Source: Bombyx mori (Eukaryota; Arthropoda; Insecta; Lepidoptera; Bombycidae). Taken from it: a stretch of 64,000 nucleotides of DNA. The stretch is from contig NC_085114.1 in the NCBI RefSeq assembly GCF_030269925.1, positions 11,178,001-11,242,000 of the forward strand, written 5' to 3'. This document shows positions 22,101 to 37,131 of this stretch, piece by piece. The stretch's first letter is position 1. Every line of letters begins with the position of its first letter. The translations under genes were made by a program, and so were the position numbers. The notes beneath the pieces were generated by a model. The model was given only the letters and a program-made list of their open reading frames with translations. It did no database searches and was not told the origin of the DNA.

Positions 22101-25100
22101 GAATGTTGATAAAGGTACTTATGTATTCATAATTAGTGTTTATGATTATTTTAATTTGTTTACATGTTTAAGAGTCAAACAGCTGACGGGTCACCCGGTG
22201 GTAAACGGATCCCAGAGGCCATGGACATCAGTGAATGTCATTTCGAAGCCCGTGCGAGTTTACAGCACATCCTATCAGTGAATGTCGGTCGGCGATCACT
22301 TTAGTTAGTATATACTAAGGGAACGCTGCTATCCATTCTCCCGGAAATAGCTTTAATCGCCTTTACTGAGACCCCGAGAAAAGATGAGATGATGCTATGA
22401 TAGGCGACCGCACAGCCAATTTAAACATATAACTAGTGGTCCCCCAGTAGTCGAAATTCGACTATATTTAATTGTAATTATAAGTTTCAACATTATTATG
22501 GAATTAAAGACTATTATCTTACTTTCTATAATCACAAATTTCGCCATGACTACATTATAGACAGATAATATTAAAGATAAACACTATTAATCTATGGTCA
22601 ATTTGACCACAGACTAAACAGTAACAAAAGATTGACAATAAACGAAGAGTATATGTTTCGTGTGTTTGTGTGTGTTAAATATATGGTACTATAGTTGTGT
22701 GTGTTAAATATATGGTACTATAGTTGTGTGTCATGTTTCTTTTATTGAATTAATGTCTTTTTTAGGCATAACTAGTTGACCCGGCAGACTTCGTGACAGT
22801 GCCCCAATCGATAAATAAAAGACCTAAGCTTTAGTATAAAATAAACTTCAACATAAGGAATCCGTCCGACGGGGGACATCAAAAGGAAAACAAAACTGTT
22901 AATTTTATTTAATTCCGAGCATTTTCATATTTATTTACCTTTTAAACCTTCTCTAGACTTCCACAAATATTGCAAGACCAAAATTAGCCAAATCGGTCTA
23001 GCCGTTCTTGAGTTTTAGCGAGACTAACGAACAGCAATTCATTTCTATATTATATAGATAGAATAAAAAATAATTAACATGAAGCAGTAATGCGTTTTGG
23101 TTTGAAGGGTAGGACAGCCGTTGTAACTATACTGAGACCTTAGAACTTATATCTCAAGGTGGGTGGCGCATTTACTTTGTAGATGTCTATGGGCTCCAGT
23201 AACCACTTATCACCAGGTGGGCTGTGAGCTCGTCCACTCTGAAGACCACCACGTCTAAGAAAAAAAAAAAAAAATCTGTACTCCCTCTCTGCATAATCTA
23301 TAAGTGTGGAAAATTTCATACTCCTCTATCAAATACAAATCATACAAAGTTTTTGCTTCACGTATTATTAAATAGATAAACGGAAATAACTGAATTAGTT
23401 TTTTTTCTCAAACATTTGAATTTAGAATTGAAGCAAATCTCACCGTGATTCAATCGGGATTGTTTCTCGTCGTCAGTACAGGAGTCAGGCTCGTTGGATT
23501 TCTCTTCGCAGCTACCACCGACGCCGTCCTCTTCGGCTTCTAGTTTTTCTGTATCTACAAACATGCTTATTTGATTTGTAAATCCCAGAGTCGAGCGATT
23601 TTATATAATCATTAGTTTTATTATTACACGTATCGTCTTTTCGCATTAAAAGTTAATTCGCATTAATTGAGTTAATATGCGGAATCATTTGGTATCACCA
23701 GTATTTTTCTCATAAATAATGTCAAAAGAGCGTAGTTTAGTTTTAGTTTTTTTTTTTTAGTTTTCCTATATTTTGACTACTATTAACAAAATTAATTCAT
23801 AATTTATCTTACTTTAAAAGACAAATAATGTATCTGGTAAAAAATAAAAAATAAATGTTGCAAAGATGATTAGTATTAAAAATATCACATGTTACACCTT
23901 CAAAACACTCTCCTGTAAAATTAGTAAGTTATGAGATTATACAGTTTTAATGCGAGAAGACGATATAGCATATACAATTCTCTCGTGACTCAAAATGATG
24001 ACAGAACACAATAAATCAAATATTTTTTAATATAAATTACAGTGATCTGCTTACCTTTATTTTCAGAGTTATAGGCATTGTTCTTCTTGAGTATCAATTC
24101 GAATTCTTTAGCGGACTTGCCGTCGGCCGAGACTATTTTTATACCGACCTGTAATCACAGAGGTTTTTATTATTTTTATTGCTTAGATGTGTGGATGAGC
24201 GTACGGCCCACCTGGAGTTAAGTGGTTACCGGAGCCAGTAGACATCTACAACGTAAATGCCGCCACCCACCTTGAAATATAAGTTCTAAGGTCTCAGTAT
24301 AATTACAACGGCTGCAACACCCTTCTAACCGAAACGCATTACTGCTTCACGGCAGAAATAGGCGGGGTGATGGTACCTACCCGTGCGGACTCACAAGAGG
24401 TCCTACCACCAGTAAGAAGTTTGTTGAGTTGTTAGATTTTATTTGTTGAACTGAAAACATTTGTCATCAAAGTTTTGTAACTCATTAAAGATATTAAAAA
24501 GTGAATTACCTAAAGTTAAGTACCTACCTAACAACTAAATAGTGCCAGCCCTATCGCAAAACTCTATTGTCTCCATACGTAACCTGATGCACCCCAAAGC
24601 CAAGGTAAATCGGGTCAAGCTAATTTTTTCAGTTTTTGTGTATATTTTGTAATGAACTCCGGTCACCGCCCTCGTCGAACCCGTCGCTGACGGTAAAGGC
24701 CTCGACGAGCGAATTAACCCATACACACAGCCCACTAAGCTTCTCGCCGGATCTTCTCAGTGGATCGCGTTTCCGATCCGGTAGTAGATTCTGCGAAGCA
24801 CTGTTCTTGCTAGGGCCAGTGTTAGTCAAACCGGGCCACTCCCGGTTTGAGCCCCGTGAGCTCACCTACACGTTAGGGCGAAGCTGAAATAGCCTCTCAA
24901 GGCTATCAGCATAGGTAGGAAAAAAGGTAATGAACTATGTATAATAACGCATCTTATATAAAAATTTAAACCTCCGGAACTATTTTAATCTCAATTTTAT
25001 TGGTACTACCCCAAGAAAAACCATTGAAAATTTGTGTTATATTTGGAAAGGGCCCCGATTCCCCCCAAACTACGGTACCCCGCATCAGTAACAGTACAGT

Positions 25101-28100
25101 AAGGCCATTATGAGCTAGTATACCTTATTCAGTAGTTGTTGCGGCAGCAGCATCTTGACGTAATCAGGAAGGGCCCGGACGGCTTCCTCGAGGGTGGCGC
25201 TGCGTTTCGGCTCCTGTAGCTTGTTGCTGTCCGTACTCAGCACCAACATCTTCGTCTCGCCGTTTTGTACTGAATACTGGTAGAAATATATTTTAAGAGA
25301 TAAATCAATACGTCATCATCATCATTCTCCTGCCCTTCTCCTATTTAGAACAGTGTAAACTATTTATCAACACATACATTGCGAAAATATATCTGATAAT
25401 TATTATTATTTTTGTTTATGGATAAGTTTAATGTACTCACAGCGAGAGGTAGTTGGCTCCTCACAGCTTTCTCTCGTTCTTCGGCGGCTGTGATGGCGAG
25501 CCGCGCCGCGCACATCTTACGCTCGCATCTCGCTGCCAGCTTCTGTAACCACACACCAGATTTAATAGCAGTGCATTTCTATATTCAACGTTTTTGTTTT
25601 CAAACACTACATAATATGAGATTGCGGCATATTTCAATGGTAGGTTTGGTTGATGTTCAACCAGCGTTTCCCAACCTTTTTTGTGCCATGCCCCATGTAA
25701 CATTTCTAAAATTTGTATGCCCCCCATACATAATTTTTAACATTAAGCAATTGATTTTTTCGCTTAAGAAACATAAATGACAGGTTTTAGGAAGAAATCA
25801 CTATCAAATTGTTATCAAAACATAGTAACTAATATTTCAAAACATATAATCTAAAATTGAAATTCAAATTCAAAGTAATTTTAATACAAATTTTCTATAT
25901 TCATTTAGTGCGATTACTCCCTATATTATCAAATTGTCACCTTATGGGGCCTGGGCCCCAAGTTGGGAAACACCGTGTTGAACACCGGCAGGTACGAAGT
26001 ACTGTCTATATCTACCGTGAAGTGTTCTCACGTTTTGAAGAGCGAGACAGTACAGCTGGGATTTCGACTTTACATCACGAGGTGGGTGGCGGTTGTCTGC
26101 GGTGGTGCACCGATAAACAAAGAGTGATCTTCGTTTTTATCATCCCAACGCCTGCCACCGGAGTAGAATTCATCCGTGCTACCTGGAGCCGTTACGCTCA
26201 TCCACAGTGCGTTTCCAGAGATCTTTTTTGCCACGTACCATCCACGGTGTTCCCAGAGCGCTATGACATGTCCTTCTTCAAACGAGGCTTGTGGAGAGTA
26301 CTTAACGGTAGGCAGCGGCTTGGCTCTGGCATTACTGAAGTAAATAGGGCGACGGTAACCACCCACAATCAGGTAGGCGGTATGCTCGTTTTTTTTTTTT
26401 AATGCTTATATGTTTGGACGAGCTCATAGCCCACCTGGTGTTAAGTGGTTACTAGAGCCCACAGACATCTACAACGTAAATGCGCCACCCACCTTGAGAT
26501 ATAAGTTCTAACGTCTCCAGTATAGTTACAACGGCTGCCCCACCTTTCAACCCGACACGCATTACTGCTTCACGGCAGAAATAGGCGGGTACCTACCCGG
26601 GCAGACTCACAAGAGGTCCTACCACCAGTAAGTCGTCTGCCTGCAACGGCAATAAATAGTGACCTGCAGCTCGGCGAGCGCGTTGTTGGCGGCGAGTCGC
26701 AGCGCACAGTTGTGGTGGTGCAGGGCGGCCGCCTCCCGACTGCGTCGCTCTAGCGACTCCTCCAGCGCGAGCCGCTGCTCGTGCGCCGCTCGAAGACTTT
26801 CCTGCGCCACTTTCTGTAACACGAAACAATATTTCTCAAGCTTAAGGCATAACGTCTTAACGTAAGGCATAACGTTAAGCGGTAAGCAGCGGCTTGGCTC
26901 TGCCCCTGGCTTTGCTGAAGTCCATGCGCGACGGTAACCACTCCCAATCAGGTGGGCCGTAATAAAAAATAAATAAAAAAAAGGACAGGAAGGTTGCTGG
27001 TCACAAATGCCATATGACCCCGAACTTGTATTCCCTGAACTATGGCAACCAAAAACAAATATATGTGTACGTTTAAAAATAGACATATACGGATATTAAT
27101 CAGACACGGGACAAATAATGCTGTTCATACCAAAAACGTTTGCCCAATGCGGGAATCGAACCCACGACCCTCGGCCCAGCGCCAGAGGTGTTAGTTAATG
27201 CACCACCGAATCAGTCAAAACGATTTCCAGTTTGGAAGTGGAGACAAACATATACATCTTTTGGAATCAGCTTACTGAACAGGGTTCGCTGATATATATC
27301 AGAAGTAAGTACACAAGTACAAGTGCATGAAAACTAGGTATATGCATTTTTTTTAAATTAAACTTTCCAAATTTCAACAGTTCTAATATTTCATAATATG
27401 CCTACTGTTTAGTAGTAAGTCTGTGTGTAAGACGTTTCTACGTATAAAATAACGAACATCTTAAGAAATAATAGCGACGGTGGAATCGCAGATCCAAATA
27501 ATGAAATATAAATTTGACATATATTCACGAAAACACTTTAATAATGAACGAATATCATCGTGTAATAAAAATTTAATTCGCAGTAATTATAATTCGCATT
27601 TCTTACTACTGAATTAAGACAGAGACCACAAATCCCACCAACGTAAAAACGAAGACTTTAGAACTCATATCTTAAGGTAGGCGACGGCATTAACATTGTT
27701 GATATCCATGGGCTCCAGTAACCACTTAACGTTCACACAATCTAAGCAATTAAATAAGGCCAAATTGAAAATTTTCACTTTACAGATTTTTTTATTGCTT
27801 ATATGGGTGGACGAGCTCACAGCCCACATGGTATCCAGTGGTTACTGGAGCCCATAGACATCTACAACGTAAATGCCGCCACCCACCGTGAGACATGAGT
27901 TCTAAGGTCTCAGTATAATTACAACGGCTGTCTCGCCCTTCAAACCGAAACGCATTACTGCTTCACGGCCGAAATAGGCAGGGTGGTGGTGTACCAACCC
28001 GTGCGGACTCACAAGAGGTCCTACCACCAGTCGATAGTTGTTGACAGTTGTTGATACCTGATAGTTCCTCTTGTCGTTGAGTAGCTGCGTGAGATGTTGC

Positions 28101-31100
28101 TCGTCCGGTTGCTTCCCGACAGACAGCATGGACTCGAGAGTGTGCACCCGCATTAGAAGTCGTTGTTCGCCCACAAACAACTCCCACGAGGCCTGCGCTT
28201 CTGCTCTCGTGCGCTCCACGCACTCGCGTAACGTGCGCAAACGATTCTCCAGGGACGCCTCGCGTTGTATCGCCTCCTGGAAGGAGTACAGGCAAATATT
28301 TATGTTAGCAACTATAAATCGTGTACGTAACACACACTGTGGTAGATTCTGCGAAACACTGCTCTTGCTAGGGTCAGTGTTAGCAACTCTCCGGTTTGAG
28401 CCCCGTGAGCTCACCTACACACGTTAGGGTGAAGCTAAAAAAGCCTCTCAAAGCTATCAGCATAGGCACGAAAAAAAAAAAATTAACACACACATATACG
28501 GCGTAGGTTATAGTATAAGTAAAATTTACATTGACACATATACTGGAAAATCTATCTAGGAATATATTGTTTCTAGCTTCTAGATTGAATTGCATGTCAC
28601 AAATATTATACATCTATGCACCTAGATTTGTGGACCACTGAGTTATCGTATAGTTAATAAGTATTTTTTAGAAATAGGGTATTCTTATTCTAATTTTAAT
28701 AAAAATCGGGATCGGATCACCTAATCTCACCTCAGGTTGTCTACAGAAGAGTGTACTACTTCATTAAGATAACTATCAAGTTCAAACTATTAAGACAAAT
28801 ATCAAGAAAATGGATGCTTTGCGTTACGTAAATAAAAAATCAATTTAAATACCTTAATTTTCGTATTATTTATTCGTTTCCAATGTTTATCACAAGTATT
28901 TATGTGTTAAAACAGTGTTTTGATTGTAACAGAACATCGTACTTTCGAATTATAATAGGTAGAACACATTTAAGTTCAATGACTCGGAAACATTTGTTCC
29001 TTCGAACATTACGATATTGTTTATTCGTCATATATGTCGCATTATTTTGATAATATGGACAATGCACAAGTAAACAAACGTGACTTCAAACCCCTATCTT
29101 CAACTGCAGTAAATGTCACTGATGCTTGTTTATATCATTGATATTTTTAGTTTTGTAAGTCAAGCTTACTATCTACCTAGCGAATAGAACGAAACTTATC
29201 ATAGGATACATTGAAATATCCAAATATTAACTTGGTTGCCATTCATTATTAGATGAGAGGAATCTTAGAGTTATGTATATAGTTTTCAGTGTCTCGTGTG
29301 CCTATTGCAAGTTTTTCAACTTCTCGAACGCGTAAAAGTTAACTCGTAACGATTACGCGATCGAAAAGTAAAAAAACTCGCACTAATCACACTGAACAAA
29401 CCGTCCAATTGGCGAGACATCGAATTCGAGTGCACCAAAAGGCGGAATAGATAAGCCTAAGACATTCGTTTGCTTCAAATACTTTTTTTTTTCCTACCTA
29501 AGCTGATAGCCTTGAGAGGCTATATCAGCGTAACCTTAACTAGTAGGTGAGCTCACGGGGCTCAAACCTGACGACGTTGCTAACACAAACCCTAGCAAGA
29601 GCCGTGCTTCGCAGAATCTACCACCGGATCGGAAACGCGACCCACTGAGAAGATCCAGCGAGAAACTCAGTGGGCTGTGTCTGAGGGTTAATTTACTCGT
29701 CGAGCCCTTCGTCGCAAGCGACGGGTTCGACGAGAACAATGACCGGCCAAATACATTAGCCAACGATCTACACGTGACCATGGCGCTTCCGCCGCAATGA
29801 AATCAGCACTTATGATAACTCAAGATATGTCTATTATAAATATAACGGGGCAGTGATGAACAGTGACGATAGGTAGAAATATTACCCTAACATCCTCCAA
29901 TAACCTCTTTGTTTAGGTAGTACTTGCTATCCACATATCTTTTATTTATCTATATTTCTGGCATAGATTATATAGGATATTTAAATCGAACTACAGTTTT
30001 AGTACGAACGAATATTTTTGCGGCTTTTTTTTTTGTATATTAAGGAAGATGGAGAAAAGAGAGAAGAGAGAAGCCGAGGATCGTGCTCAGTAGCGAGCAA
30101 TTGGAGAAGCCTATGTCCAGCAGTGGACTGTTATAGGCTGATGATGATGATGATGAAGGAAGATATTAAACAGAACATGAGTCTTTATTTTCGACTTCTT
30201 TAAAGAATGTGATTGACGAATATTATCTCAGCGACCACCTAAAGAAAGAGTGTCATCACGGGATCACACAGCCAAGTCGGATTGTATGTTTATTAAGGCA
30301 TGATTATTGTATGGTAAAACTCTCCATGTTAGGTATCACAACAGGAAGTCCGGATTCAGCTGAGCGATGCCGTCTGATCAACCCAAATACGGATCACTAT
30401 TCACAATCCACTTAAGAGGGATTCCTTGAAATCCTATCCGTGGAGAGCAAAAGTAAGAAGAGGTTATGTGATTATACCTTATATTCTCGTAAAATATTAC
30501 AATCCACAATTTATTTATTATCATCATCATAATCGGTTGCTCTTGGCAGAGCAGTCGTGGTCATGTGGAATTCTTGCTTATTAAAGCCTTGACAGATGTT
30601 TTCCATAATTTGCGAACCGAAGTCTGGCGCACACACTCGTTAAGTGGGAATTCAGTAAGGTCTTTCACCTCATCAGTCCAGCGCATGGGGATTCATCCAC
30701 GAGATCTCTTACCGTTGACCCTACCCTGAACAACAAGTTTCTCGATAGACTCTGCTGGCCGTCGTGATACGTGTCCACATTTATTATAATAATGTTTTTA
30801 TTTAATGAAAAGGATATTGAAGTTTTTTCGGTTTTCGCGAATCGAAGACATAATTAAGACTAGTTTTAAAGATTAATCACGCGTTTTATTTTTCGATGTC
30901 ATTATATCTAGGGATGAATGGCTATCTGGTTTAAGCGTCTTTGTAATTAAAGGTCCATTTTATTTGGTATTAGCATCAACAGTTCAATGTTATTAATTGA
31001 ATTTCAATTTAGTTAATTCCATTCAAATAGCTAAAGAAGTTTTTTTGTTATGACATTTTTTCCAAATTTTACACTTTAAATGGCTCTCCTATAACGCAAA

Positions 31101-34100
31101 GATGTCGCTTAACCCAAACAGCCCTTCGATATTATTTTCGATGTTAGGAATACTGCTCGATTTCCGTGGTGGTCGTCTGTGATCATCAAACCATAAAAGA
31201 GGTTGTAATTTTTTTTATTGCTTAGAAGTGTGGACGAGCTCACAGCCCACCTGGTGTTAAGTGGTTACTGGAGCCCATAGACATCCACAAAGTAAATGCG
31301 CCACCCATCTTGAGATATAAGTTCTAAGGTCTCAGTATAGTTACAACGGCTGCCCCGCCCTTCAAACCGAAACGCATTACTGCTTCACGGCAGAAATAGG
31401 CGGGGGGGTGGTACCTACCCGTGCGGACTCACAAAAGGTCCTACCACCAGAATACGCAGACTTTTAAACAGTCAAGTTTCAACATTATAATATCATGTAA
31501 AACACAAAACGAACCTGCACGAAATTGTTAAGTTGGTACAACTCCTTGAGGTGCAGCGGCGTGATCATGGTGGGATTGTACGAAAGCTTCGCCTCCTCGT
31601 CGTCCGGATGAAAAAGCTTTAGATGAGCGATGACCGGTGGAAACGTATTCTGCAAATGAATGGCAAATAAAACATTAAATCTTGTCATAGCTGATAGGTT
31701 TTCGATTTTCGCCTCGGTCTGGAAACTTCCGTAACGTCCGATAGCTTCATGGTACTTCATTTGTCTAAAAATAGTCATTTGTAAGTTATGGATCCGCTCA
31801 AACACGTTTCGTCTGCAACGACCGTCTGTTTTAATTGATTTCGCTCGGACTCAATATGAAATAACAAAATGAAGCTTCTTATGGTGTGGTGGGCGACGAC
31901 TTGGCTGTACTCCTGGTATTGTTGACGTGTAGGTGGGCCGTATACTGAAAGCCTATAAGGGTAATAAAAAAAAGGAATCCCTACATTACAAACATAATTA
32001 ATTAACGGTTTCTTACGATTTTTGATTTTTAACTGAAACCGCATGATCACCGATAATTACATTTAAATACTTATTATAATCAAGTTCGAAAGCTATCGTT
32101 TTTTTTTATTGCTTAGATGGCTGGACGAGCTCACAGCCCCCCTGATGTTAAGTGGTTACTGGAGCCCATAGACATCTACAACGTAAATGCGCGACCCACC
32201 TTGAGACATAAGTTTTAAGGTCTCAGTATAGTTACAACGGCTGCCTCACCCTTCAAACCGAAACGTATTACTATCTACCGTAGTATACCTACTCGTGCGG
32301 ACTTAAGAGGTCCTACCACCAGTATAACCACAGTGAACTCCAGGATAACGCACCTGGTCTACTTATATCGAGCGAGGTGACTACACTGGTATACGAAATC
32401 CGCAGGCAAGTACCAATTGTTCTAATGAAATACGTACTAAACCATGTTCACAAATGACTACCAACATGAAGGAACAGTACCATGTAATAACAATTAAAAT
32501 CGCAACAAATTAGAGTTTGCGCAATTACTTATACAATTGAGACATTGACAAGTCTCAAGCATTCACGTTTTGTTTTCTATGGGCCTAACCTAACCACTTA
32601 GCAAAATGTGAGCCATGAGCTGGCTCACCCGTCTAACTAATAATAATAATATTAAAATACACAAAACTCTTATTCTATTTTTAAGATGTCAAAAAATGAC
32701 CCTCCCAGAACAACATACGCCACGGTGCATATCAAGAGTGATCCAGAATTCGAATTCCCTGAGGAACCGGTATTCTCTCGAGCATTTTATTTGGCGAAAA
32801 GTCCTATAACAACTCTTATGTAATCTTATTCACTCTATATTAATTAATGAGCAGAATTTTAATAAAAATTGTGTTCGTCGCCTTTAAAAGCCACATGAGG
32901 TGCTGAAATCAATATTAATACCAACCTTATATTTAATAGCTATATTAATTTTATACTATCAATATCAATACCTCATTAAGAAATATTATCTTAACATCAT
33001 CTGCTAGTGTTTTTCTGTAAATAAATTAGATATGACCTAATATAGTATATACGCTCAGCTATATAACAATATATGTACTACAAAGTTTTATAATTGAGAG
33101 TTACAAAGAGAAAAAAAAACTTTAGGCACCAAGATTATGCTTGCGTTAAAAAAAAAAACATGTTTTTACATAATTCGAATAAAGTGTGCATCTTCAACTA
33201 TGCTATAATATATGTACTATAAATCTCATATTTGTTCACTGCAAATTCGCTTAAAAAGGGCTATTAAATTTGGATGTAAACATCACATCGATGCGTCCAA
33301 TGAACACTACTCTAACTCAAAATTTTGAAATTTTCGTTTTTCACGCAAATCGCTTCACTATTTTAAAAGTATTACAAATCATTATTGATGGGGTTCGAAG
33401 CAAGAGTAAATCAGCTAGTTACACAAGAAAAAACCATAAATATATCTGCAATAATAAAGATTTTACCAACTTTTTTCGTTTAAACGCTCCTCCTGTAAAC
33501 CTACGAATTTGGAGTTACTATGTAGTGGTTAAAACGAAAATATTTAATTACCTTTTCAGAGTTGCTAACGTTCTCGACGACCGGTATTCCGAACTGGACG
33601 ACGTCACCGGAGAACACCTCGTTCGGTTCGTGTTCGTTGCAGCGGTTGTTATTGATGAAAGTGCCATTACTGCTCTTGTTGTCCTAAAAACAGACGCGCG
33701 GATGTCGGAGCGATGCGAACCAATGTTTTTGTTTTTTTTTATTATGGCAACATTTCATTTCAACGTGACTTGTTTTTATAAATACAATAAAAAAATAAAT
33801 AAAAAAAAAGTGCCCTTGTAGGTAGTCGAGCATACGGCCCACCTGATGATCAGTGGTGACCGTCGCCCGTGGACTTCAGCAATGCCAGGGGCAGAGCCAA
33901 GCTTCTGCCTCCCGCCTATGCCTATAAATATGCCTATACCTATAAATAATGTCATATTGAATTTTAAAGTGCATCGATTTAATCATTTACATTTAATTAA
34001 ATAAATATATATCCTTGGAAATTTCAAGTTTTATTCTTGGATGAGCTTTTAAGGCGGTTGTTTGACAAAGAGATATGATTTTTTTTAAGGCTTCACCGAT

Positions 34101-37091
34101 TGAATACCTGAGACCATAGACATCAGCAACGTAAATACTGTCATTCACCTTGAGACCTAAGTTATAAATCTCGGTTCTATAGCACAACAGTTGCCTTATC
34201 CTTCAAATCGGAACGCATTACTGCTTCGCGGCAGAAAGAGGCAGAGTAGTGCGGCCTCAGAAGACGCCCTTCCACTAATAAAAATATATTAGAATTGACT
34301 TATATCTGACTTCGAACTCATGTCTCCTTTCACGTTATGGAATCTCTGAATTTCCTTAAACGCCTAACTACCGTGTGGACTCGCGGCCGTGAACTCGCTT
34401 GAACATTTACAAATCAACGTTCATAAAATGTGTTAATGTTTTATATATAGACGTATTTTCATTATACGCTGCGCTAAATACAAGTCGCAAATGTGTTTTA
34501 TAATAATAATGTTTAAAACTAATTAATTCATTTTGTAATACAAATTGTCGGACCTGTTGTATATTATCACTATTATACGCTCACGAGAAACTAAGCAACG
34601 AGTATTTTATCACCACTTGTAGACAGACTGACAAAAATCCCATCTGATCGTGAGTGATCACTGTCTGATCATGGACATCAGCAAAGCCGAGCCGCTGCCC
34701 AAATTTGATATTTGATTATTTCAATATTGTAATATAATTCGCATTCAAAATTTTTTCATCGAATATTAAGGTCAATTTTAAGAGTTTGCTTGACCATGTG
34801 TTTTACAAAACTTCGACCGGTTGTGCAAATAATGCATATAAATTAGAATTTTATTCACAATCAAATCTTAACGAAATGTCTTGTTTTTTTTTTGCATATC
34901 ATAATTAATTTTGTAACATTGAACAAGCGAATTGACTAAGCTTAGACTGTATTCGATTTCTAAATTATATTTTAGTCTCAAAAAGTCAAACATCGTTTTA
35001 GACCATAGTATGTATTAACACGTTCAAACATTGACCTTTCGAAAATCGAGGTAATCATCACTTGAAGCCAGGAAGCATTTTATACATATCATCTCCTTTT
35101 ATAATTGTTAGCCTTCCGCTAGAATCATGCTAATTATATGCATGTTACTATAACTTTACGAAATAAAAGGCCTCTTAGCGTACCGTGAATAATTCAACAA
35201 TTAGACAATTTTATCGCACAACCAACCGGTCTTGCCATAATATTTTAAACGTCATAATTGACACATTTTACCAACAAAGGCAATGATACAGCAGACACCA
35301 GATGGTCAGTGCTGGCCATCGGTTAAGGCGGCAGCTGTATACCTATATCGTATTTTGAAACATAATACGTAACTGGGAGTTTTCTTGACTTCCCCACAAA
35401 CAAAACTTGATACAAGGCACAGTACAAAGACAAAGTAAATATGTCTATGATTATGTAAGCAACTGCTTGCTTAGATTAAGATAAGCGTTTCTAAAAGCAA
35501 ATTCCAAAAGGTAATAACTATGATGAAATATAAAACTTACGATCCCACAATTGGGTGAGGTTTAACGTTTTAAAGGCAATAAAATAAGGAATTAATGAAA
35601 ACATCAACTAACCATACATTATTGAAATGACATGATTAGAATAATTATTGGCCGTGGGCGGAATCAGTGAGAGTAGTCCGTTACAGAACTATAGCACGTA
35701 TAAGTGGTACAAGGCCCACTCATAATTTCAAATGTAGAATGAATTGATGACTTCAATTTCGTAACGTGCATAACTTTTATGCTATCATAACTGTAACAGT
35801 TTTCACAACGTTCGCACAGTCGTGATGTCAAAAGCGAAAATCCTATTGAATTTTTATTGAACTAAACGCGTGGTTGAGCTGACTGACGGATAGGAATTAT
35901 AGCATGATTCTGGCCCTGGATTCTGTCCTTTAAGCCGTGCAAACAGAGAACAGTACCAATATTTAAAAAAAAAGCAATTGGTACACATTGCACTACTAAG
36001 TTAAAGATGTTGTTTACATTCTTACCATATTCCGTATGTGTAATAAAAATAAACAATTAAAGAACAACATGACCAACACTTCTAGAGAATTTAATGTCGA
36101 ATATGATATTGTAGTTTGTTTTTTTTAGACTTGATTATGTTATTATCACGATCATCAACTTACCACAAGGTAAAAGTGTCCCTTTTCGTAGTACAGTGTG
36201 GCATGCTGCCTCGACAGAACCCGACATTCGAATATGGCGTTAGTAGGACTCGCCGCTGCACGGTAGACATTACGTCCAATCTGCAGAATATTCATAAAAC
36301 AATTAATATAAATAAAATAATTATAAGACAGATTTGTACAATACAAACAGTCGAAACTCTAATTTCCATAGATAATACACATAAACTAAGTTATAGATAA
36401 GCAAATCAAGCACTCAACAAAAATGTTTACGGGTGTCGGCCTCTAGATGGCCGATTAGTTTCTCATTGCTTCTATAGATGGCAGTAACATATTACCTATC
36501 CTATATTTTATTTTTAATGAAGGATTATGTAAATTTTCAGAAACCACTAATTGATAAAATTTAATCAGTTTGTCTATAACAAATAATGACTTGCATGTTG
36601 TTTTTTTTTTCTGTGTTTAGTTTACACAATAATTAAATGTCTTAACTTTAACAACATTTATAAATAAGTACAGGGGTATCCGCTACAAGATGTCGATAGT
36701 TTCCATACAAAAAAACTATTTGTCTTAAAGTATCGCAGTTTCCGTCTAAACAAACAAATTTATTATCATAGTGATAATTCCTTTAGAGGCCCGAATCCCA
36801 GAAACATTACTATTATAGTATATATTTACTATTAAACTAGTAAACGTTATGTAACTAATTAGATGAGTGGCGTTTGGTTTATAGTTATAAATTAGCTTCG
36901 TAATCAATTCATGTTTGCGTTCATGACTCAGATATTAAAACTATTTACTTTAGCGATGCATGTGATGTTATTACACGTTATTATCATACGAGCACATTAA
37001 ATTATAACGCTGTGGAACAATGAAGTTTAAATGTTTTGTACAATTATAACTTCAAATCAGAAATAGATTCGAAAGAACACTAAATCAGTTG

Positions 37092-37131
<40 letters not shown>

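Larger units (their letters stand above)
22433..23376 (-). mobile_element. Helitron of the 416-bp family, split by later insertions
   Basis: The CTAG terminus and its palindrome lie at 22433-22465. The opposite end ('tttttgcttcacgtatt' to 'aga') is at 23343-23376. Between them sit another Helitron (22772-23058) and a Bm1 piece (23078-23274). A 36-bp direct duplication containing 'gttaaatatatggtactata' lies at about 22664-22735. Confidence 0.7.

Noticed and set aside
25124..25269. Alternative nearer acceptor (TTCAG) for slmap exon 8
   Set aside because: It would break the phase with exon 7; the acceptor seven bases upstream keeps phase 0.
26986..27215. Possible tRNA gene on the minus strand
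   Set aside because: A and B boxes are present but no paired acceptor stem is visible and a SINE body follows; called a SINE instead. The same reasoning applies at 7014-7083, 19139-19205 and 20305-20385.
33270..33821. 183-codon plus-strand open frame
   Set aside because: Overlaps slmap exon 3 in antisense and has no recognisable domain.
37092..37130. 39-A run as the tail of a retrogene
   Set aside because: No retroelement or processed-gene sequence and no target duplication could be seen around it.
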